Positions 59,846 to 64,000 of a stretch of DNA of 64,000 bases are shown piece after piece (position 1 is the stretch's first letter; every line of letters starts with the position of its first letter). A program made the translations under genes and the position numbers. The DNA lies in assembly GCA_037189645.1 (NCBI GenBank), contig JBBCIY010000002.1, positions 434,001 through 498,000 on the forward strand, written 5' to 3'. The DNA comes from Taishania sp037189645 (lineage in GTDB: Bacteria > Bacteroidota > Bacteroidia > Flavobacteriales_D > Crocinitomicaceae). The notes under the pieces were generated by a model. That model searched no databases. It saw only the letters and a program-made list of their open reading frames with translations, and had not been told where the DNA came from.

Positions 59846-60757
59846 TCAGCGAATGTATTCTGAACGGTAATGAAGCCGATACAAATACTCCTGTTCTGCC
59901 TGCCCCGGGGTCGGAACCAGGTTGCCTGTACATTTTAACCGCTTCAGGTCCATCAGCGTAGAGTAACCGCAATAGCTGTGAATGACCTTCGCTTTGTAAA
60001 ACAGTTCGTCCGTTTCCTGCCAGTTCTCAGGGGAAATTACACGCCTGTCTTCATGGGGGATTTCAGATAGGATGAAATCCAGATCAGTATTTTGAATGAG
60101 TTTTTCCAGTAATTGACGATTGTATGGATGAGGGCCGTTGCAGACACCCAGTTCAATTGTTTTTTCTACCGTAGAATTGCTTTCAAACCGGCTGAAATGG
60201 CCGATGCAGGAGGCATTTTCCAGGTTTCCTTTCCGGCTTAGCTTTCCAGCCAGCGGGTGTTGCTCATCATCCATGATCCAGATGAAATTGAATTTTTTCA
60301 TCCACTTTTTATGAAGGAACTGAGCAGGGAATTGCCACCATTTCAAAGCCAGCTGAACCTGGTGAGTGATGAAAACAGAGGGCATTTTTTTACTGTAAAA
60401 ACCGTAGCGATGATCAGAAACAACCAATGAAACCTGGTGACTGGCAACAAGTTTTTCCACTTCTTGCTGCTCCCACGCAACAAAATCAGTTAATGATTTT
60501 CGGCTTTTCAGCAGGTCCGATGTAAAATCTCCCGTTCCTGAAAAATGAAACGGGTAGTTTTGAAAAGAAATGTGCTCAACGCCTGGAACATACGCTTTAA
60601 GAATTAAAAAATCATCAATGGAACAAGCGACCAGCAACGTATTGTTCTGACCGGCTAATCTGCGGCAGACATCAATGGAACGTGACAAATGACCCTTCCC
60701 CCAATTGAGAAAGGAAAGTAAGATCCGTTGGTTGTTTATGGATTCAAAGTCGTACAT
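59846..60757 (-). CDS. MurG/UGT-fold glycosyltransferase-like protein
   Basis: 303 residues. FLNWGKGHLSRSIDVCRRLA at the N-terminus is the acceptor-side loop of GT28/GT1-type enzymes (WGLGH.TR), and the C-terminal SYCGYSTLMDLKRLKCTGNL followed by VPTPGQAEQEYLYRL is the donor-side block (GYST.MDL...PTPGQ.EQEYLA) of a family common in Bacteroidota. The probable activity is transfer of a sugar to a lipid or surface glycan at the inner membrane; substrate unknown. It stands alone upstream of the ChaN-like gene on the same strand. Confidence 0.8.
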   Translation of the reverse strand: MYDFESINNQRILLSFLNWGKGHLSRSIDVCRRLAGQNNTLLVACSIDDFLILKAYVPGVEHISFQNYPFHFSGTGDFTSDLLKSRKSLTDFVAWEQQEVEKLVASHQVSLVVSDHRYGFYSKKMPSVFITHQVQLALKWWQFPAQFLHKKWMKKFNFIWIMDDEQHPLAGKLSRKGNLENASCIGHFSRFESNSTVEKTIELGVCNGPHPYNRQLLEKLIQNTDLDFILSEIPHEDRRVISPENWQETDELFYKAKVIHSYCGYSTLMDLKRLKCTGNLVPTPGQAEQEYLYRLHYRSEYIR

Positions 60758-60827
60758 CTTTTACCGGAAATCCGTGTAGTTAGCTGGGTATGTGCTGAAA
60801 GGAACCTTTATGTTCTTTAACGGCTTT

Positions 60828-61691
60828 TTAATGTGTTTTTGTCATGTTCGGATTCACGCAAATAATGAATTTAGCCCTCCCGATGTGATCTTTGTCCAGC
60901 TGTTTGAAATCTTCCTGTTCGATTGTTGTGATCGTTGTGTAGGTCACATGCGGGCGCAGGCGTTTCAGGTACCAGATGATCCCCTGGTCGAAATCGGTAT
61001 GAAATGCACCATTGAAGTGGATGAATTGTGTTCCGGGAGTCCAGTATTGATCAATGAATTTCGCCATTGTGGCATCTTTGATCGCCTGTGCGTGGATGAA
61101 ATTCAGCCCCTTTGCGTGGTCGGTTGACATCTGGAGCATCAGCCTGTACTGCGAAAGTGTGGTATCAACCGGAAAATCTTTTTCACACATAAAGGCATAT
61201 TCGCTCTGTTTTATCGTGTCCAATGCAGCTCTCCCGTTCCTGAATGTCGTGCTGGCGATCCTCCTGGGGATATTGGAGGCCACACAGAAGATCCCTTTTT
61301 CTTTCGCGAATCGTACCAGTGGACGGTAATCCGTTTTGTAATTCGACCACAGCCGCATGCTGTCCTCAAATGACTTTTCCTCCCGTTTTCCCTGCAGGAA
61401 ATCCGTCATCAGCGATTGCTGGTCAGCTTCGAACATTTCAAACCCCAGTGTCAGCTTGTTCCCGTTTTGTGCCGCTAAATCCTTTGTCAGCTCGTATTGC
61501 AGCCAGTGAGCGACCGGGTTGTTGTGGTATTCTCCGAAAAATGTGATCTCTGATTCAGAGGCCGCCTTTAATAATTGCTTATAGCTGATTTTTTTTCCCT
61601 TTTCGTTGAAGATAACGTAGGCTTGCTTGTCCTGTGAAAAAGCGGATGCCATCCAGGCAAAAGCAAACACGAGTGTAACTAATTTATTCAT
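60828..61691 (-). CDS. ChaN-type (Cofac_haem_bdg) exported protein
   Basis: 287 residues from MNKLVTLVFAFAW; the longer frame from 61742 precedes the signal peptide (ending SAFSQ) and is not used. EITFFGEYHNNPVAHWLQYE and LGFEMFEADQQSLM are the first conserved blocks, FIHAQAIKDATMAKFI and IHFNGAFHTDFDQGI the later ones, with the His and Glu residues of the EreA/ChaN/TIKI fold. ChaN of Campylobacter binds haem and is linked to iron uptake, but no TonB gene is nearby. Probably periplasmic. Confidence 0.82.
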   Translation of the reverse strand: MNKLVTLVFAFAWMASAFSQDKQAYVIFNEKGKKISYKQLLKAASESEITFFGEYHNNPVAHWLQYELTKDLAAQNGNKLTLGFEMFEADQQSLMTDFLQGKREEKSFEDSMRLWSNYKTDYRPLVRFAKEKGIFCVASNIPRRIASTTFRNGRAALDTIKQSEYAFMCEKDFPVDTTLSQYRLMLQMSTDHAKGLNFIHAQAIKDATMAKFIDQYWTPGTQFIHFNGAFHTDFDQGIIWYLKRLRPHVTYTTITTIEQEDFKQLDKDHIGRAKFIICVNPNMTKTH

Positions 61692-61807
61692 TACTGATTT
61701 TTTTCCAAAAATACATGCTATTCGGGAGATGAGCAATACCATTATTGCGTCACTTTCATTTTAGAACATGTGAACAACGGAAATGTGCAGATATTAACGG
61801 GGGCCCT

Positions 61808-62053
61808 TTACGGTCCGTTTTCTGCAAATAATTCGGAAACATTGATTCCAAGCGCCTTTGTTATCTTCAGCATCGTGCTTACTTTCATCTCTTGTCTCCC
61901 CTTGATGTATTTCCTTAAATTCTCCACATCCATATCTGCATCGTGAGCAACTTCCCTGGTCTTCAGACCTTTCTCCTTTATCAGGAATTCAATTCGCTTT
62001 CCAAGCCTGATAATTTCCTCCGGCATCTCCGTTTTCCGTGCACGTTTTTCCAT
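61808..62053 (-). CDS. Small XRE-family HTH regulator
   Basis: 81 residues, essentially one helix-turn-helix domain: LGKRIEFLIKEKGLKTREVA, then DADMDVENLRKYIKGRQEMK with the recognition helix, then STMLKITKALGINVSELF, the usual Cro/C1 end. No sensor domain. It sits alone between two unrelated genes; no partner toxin is adjacent, so it is not an obvious toxin-antitoxin element. Confidence 0.85.
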   Translation of the reverse strand: MEKRARKTEMPEEIIRLGKRIEFLIKEKGLKTREVAHDADMDVENLRKYIKGRQEMKVSTMLKITKALGINVSELFAENGP

Positions 62054-62290
62054 GACCGAAAGTTATTTTCAATCAGTTTATTTTATGTGATTTTATACAA
62101 TCGGTTACTTACAACTGAAATTTTGTTAATTTTGTGAAGGAAACATTATTCAATAGGAAGATAGTTGAATAATTTTTGCTATACTTGAATTTTATTGATA
62201 CTAGTTTACTGAGAAACAGGTAAGATGCTCACTTATCACCTAAAGCTACTCACTTATGAATTTTAGTTGTTCAATTGGACTTCGACTGAC

Positions 62291-62298
62291 TAACTTCG
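62291..62298 (+). promoter_or_regulatory. Probable -7 element of the TPR-AraC gene
   Basis: TAACTTCG, one base off TAnnTTTG and common in this phylum, 34 bases before ATG 62332. Confidence 0.4.
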
Positions 62299-62331
62299 CG
62301 CGCTCAAGTCCTGTAACCAGATTTGCTATAT

Positions 62332-63963
62332 ATGAAAATACGAATTTACTTTAATTTCTGTTCAGTGGAAAAGTCGGCCGCCTCAATGCTGCTTATTCTT
62401 TTTATTTTGCTGACAGGGACTTCAAACGCTCAGAAAAGTGCGGAAGAGCAGCGATTTGACAGCATCTATTTTGAAACGGCAGTGAATGTTTCCGCGAAAG
62501 ATATAAACAGGGCGATTAATATTGCAGATTCCCTGTACCGGCATTCATCACTGGAAATTCACCAGCTGAAAGCACTGATGCTCTCTTCTTCGTTGTTCCA
62601 GCAAAAGGGAGATCTAAAGACTTCCATTCAATATGCGAAAAAAGCGGATAAGCTTGCCGTGAAGTATAAGTTTTACGACTGGGAAGCAAGGATAGCCGGA
62701 TTTTTGTCTACCCAATACCGGTTGATGGGATTGTATGAAGAAGGAGAAGAATACCTTGAGAAAGGGAAACAGGTAAGCCGTAAGGTGGATAACGAACACA
62801 TAAAGACGCTGTACCTGGGGTTGATCTATCAGGAAACAGCCTATTATGAAGTGGAATACGAGGATTACAAGGCTGCTTACAAAGCCGCGAAGAGTGCAGA
62901 TGTATATTTTGGCCAGATCCAGGATGAGCTGAATAAGAATTATTTCCTGGCGACGAACCAGGAGCTTTTCGGAAGGATCTGCATCGGATTGAAAGAATGG
63001 GATGAAGCGCTCGCTCATTTAAATGAAGCACTGGACAAACTCACACGGGTGACACAGAAAAGTGCGATGCTCAGCGGGTTTATATACAGTGGATTAGGGC
63101 GGGTCTATCTTGAGAAGAAAGACCTGGCTGCCGCATTTGAAAATCTCCGTAAGGCTGAAGAGCTGGTAGAGCAAGCCGATTACCTGGGACTGAAAATTGA
63201 AGTTTACAAAACACTCGCAGATTATTACCAGTCGACTGAAGATTACGCCCAATCTTCGCTATACAATACCAAGTATGTTGAAGCATTGGAGTTAAACGAA
63301 AAGAAAAAGAAGGAGTCAATTACTGACTTTGTCAATTCCACGAAGTCTCAGGGAAAAGTGCTGGCATACAATAGGAATGTGCTGCTGATCGTGTCAATAG
63401 TGCTGTGCATTGTAATTATTTTAACGCTCATCCTGCACAGAAGAAGCCGGAAACGTGATTTTGAACGTTTCAAGGCCGTAATGAACAAAATGAGACAAAA
63501 CCAGTACCTGAAAGAACAGCTGCCTGAGAAAGAAATAAATGACAAGAAAGAGCCGGAAAAGAAAAAGCTGATGTCGGATGCGGTTGAATCAAAGATCCTG
63601 AATGATCTGGAAGAGTTTGAAAAGGGAACCAGGTATACGGATAAGCATATTTCACTTACGCTTCTTGCGGGAATGTTGAACACCAATACCAAATATCTTT
63701 CTTATGTGCTGAACACACACAAGAATAAAGATTTTAATACCTATATAAATGAACTCCGCATCAACTATATCATTGAAAAAGTCGAAAAGAACAATGCGTT
63801 CAGGAATTATAAGTTAAGCGCCCTTGCGGATGAATGCGGTTTTTCATCCCACAGTAAATTTTCAGCTGTTTTTAAATCTGTAACGGGCTTTTCCCCGTCC
63901 ATCTTTTTAGAATACCTGGAAAAAAGCAGGCTGGGGCAACAGGATGTTTCTGCTGTCAGCTGA
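62332..63963 (+). CDS. Membrane-spanning TPR-AraC transcriptional regulator
   Basis: 543 residues from MKIRIYFNF; a TTG three codons upstream is not needed. Signal segment about 14-34 (ending SNAQ), then a TPR-rich periplasmic domain (about 40-330; QKGDLKTSIQYAKKADKL and WDEALAHLNEALDKL are repeats), one membrane segment (about 350-368, LLIVSIVLCIVIILTLIL), a charged linker, and a C-terminal AraC-type HTH (ISLTLLAGMLNTNTKYLSYV and KLSALADECGFSSHSKFSAV). This layout is frequent in Flavobacteriia and suggests direct coupling of an envelope signal to transcription. Signal and targets are unknown. Confidence 0.87.
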   Translation: MKIRIYFNFCSVEKSAASMLLILFILLTGTSNAQKSAEEQRFDSIYFETAVNVSAKDINRAINIADSLYRHSSLEIHQLKALMLSSSLFQQKGDLKTSIQYAKKADKLAVKYKFYDWEARIAGFLSTQYRLMGLYEEGEEYLEKGKQVSRKVDNEHIKTLYLGLIYQETAYYEVEYEDYKAAYKAAKSADVYFGQIQDELNKNYFLATNQELFGRICIGLKEWDEALAHLNEALDKLTRVTQKSAMLSGFIYSGLGRVYLEKKDLAAAFENLRKAEELVEQADYLGLKIEVYKTLADYYQSTEDYAQSSLYNTKYVEALELNEKKKKESITDFVNSTKSQGKVLAYNRNVLLIVSIVLCIVIILTLILHRRSRKRDFERFKAVMNKMRQNQYLKEQLPEKEINDKKEPEKKKLMSDAVESKILNDLEEFEKGTRYTDKHISLTLLAGMLNTNTKYLSYVLNTHKNKDFNTYINELRINYIIEKVEKNNAFRNYKLSALADECGFSSHSKFSAVFKSVTGFSPSIFLEYLEKSRLGQQDVSAVS

Positions 63964-64000
63964 TGTTTTTTGAAGCGAAGATCAAACCTCAGAAAGATTC

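Noticed and set aside
61808..62053. Antitoxin of a toxin-antitoxin pair
   Set aside because: No small toxin-like gene is adjacent; only a lone HTH domain can be supported.

Overview
The window looks like a chromosomal stretch from a member of the Bacteroidota, most likely Flavobacteriales and possibly near Fluviicola/Crocinitomicaceae (the family level is a guess). The evidence is three proteins ending in type IX secretion (T9SS) sorting domains, GEVED and Big_2 modules, a PorE-like OmpA protein, promoters of the Bacteroidota form TAnnTTTG (often with TTG about 19 bases upstream), almost no Shine-Dalgarno sequences, and a dcw cluster in the Bacteroidota gene order without murF or ddl. The DNR-type motif of MurE reads DNPR, which predicts meso-diaminopimelate peptidoglycan. 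I see no rRNA, tRNA, CRISPR array, prophage or intact insertion sequence.

Positions 1-8.9 kb: a truncated Kef-type antiporter, an 850-base gene-free stretch holding three tandem copies of a small hairpin-ended transcription unit, a two-gene nucleotide-sugar epimerase/glycosyltransferase operon, a TraB/GumN protein, a fourth copy of the small unit, a DbpA-like RNA helicase, and the ribosomal pair rplU-rpmA. Positions 9-17.6 kb: a T9SS-secreted FG-GAP protein, a nitroreductase, a PorE-like OmpA/beta-propeller protein, an MFS transporter and a membrane-anchored C45 acyltransferase/hydrolase.

Positions 17.6-19.95 kb are an AT-rich accessory island. An XRE regulator diverges from a three-gene unit coding for a lipoprotein that ends in a fulvocin C-like eight-cysteine peptide, a membrane thioredoxin-like protein with a CAPC motif, and a DUF1573 lipoprotein. 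Two palindromes fill the divergent promoter. This is the best candidate here for a little-described system: a Cys-rich peptide with its own disulfide-handling partner. Positions 20-31 kb: an Lrp/AsnC regulator divergent from a methionine gamma-lyase-type enzyme, a family 9 glycosyltransferase, two large T9SS-secreted multi-module proteins that share near-identical Big_2 repeats, and an AraC regulator.

Positions 31.1-55.3 kb hold the dcw cluster: mraZ, rsmH, a small secreted protein, ftsL, ftsI, murE, mraY, murD, then a 7-kb interruption, then a small unknown gene, ftsW, murG, a small membrane protein, murC, ftsQ, ftsA, ftsZ and a YqeY-type gene. MraZ-type 10-base repeats flank the mraZ promoter on both sides. 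The interruption contains a YoaK-family protein, two small proteins, a two-component system and a two-domain acyltransferase probably making aminolipids (OlsF/GlsF type). A separate promoter appears to restart the second half of the cluster.

Positions 55.3-64 kb: a Fur-family regulator followed by a His-rich zinc/cadmium-type P-type ATPase with a 7-1-7 Fur-like palindrome in its promoter; an AT-rich stretch with two unrecognised genes and long spacers; a MurG/UGT-fold glycosyltransferase; a ChaN-type protein; a small XRE regulator; and a TPR-membrane-AraC regulator.
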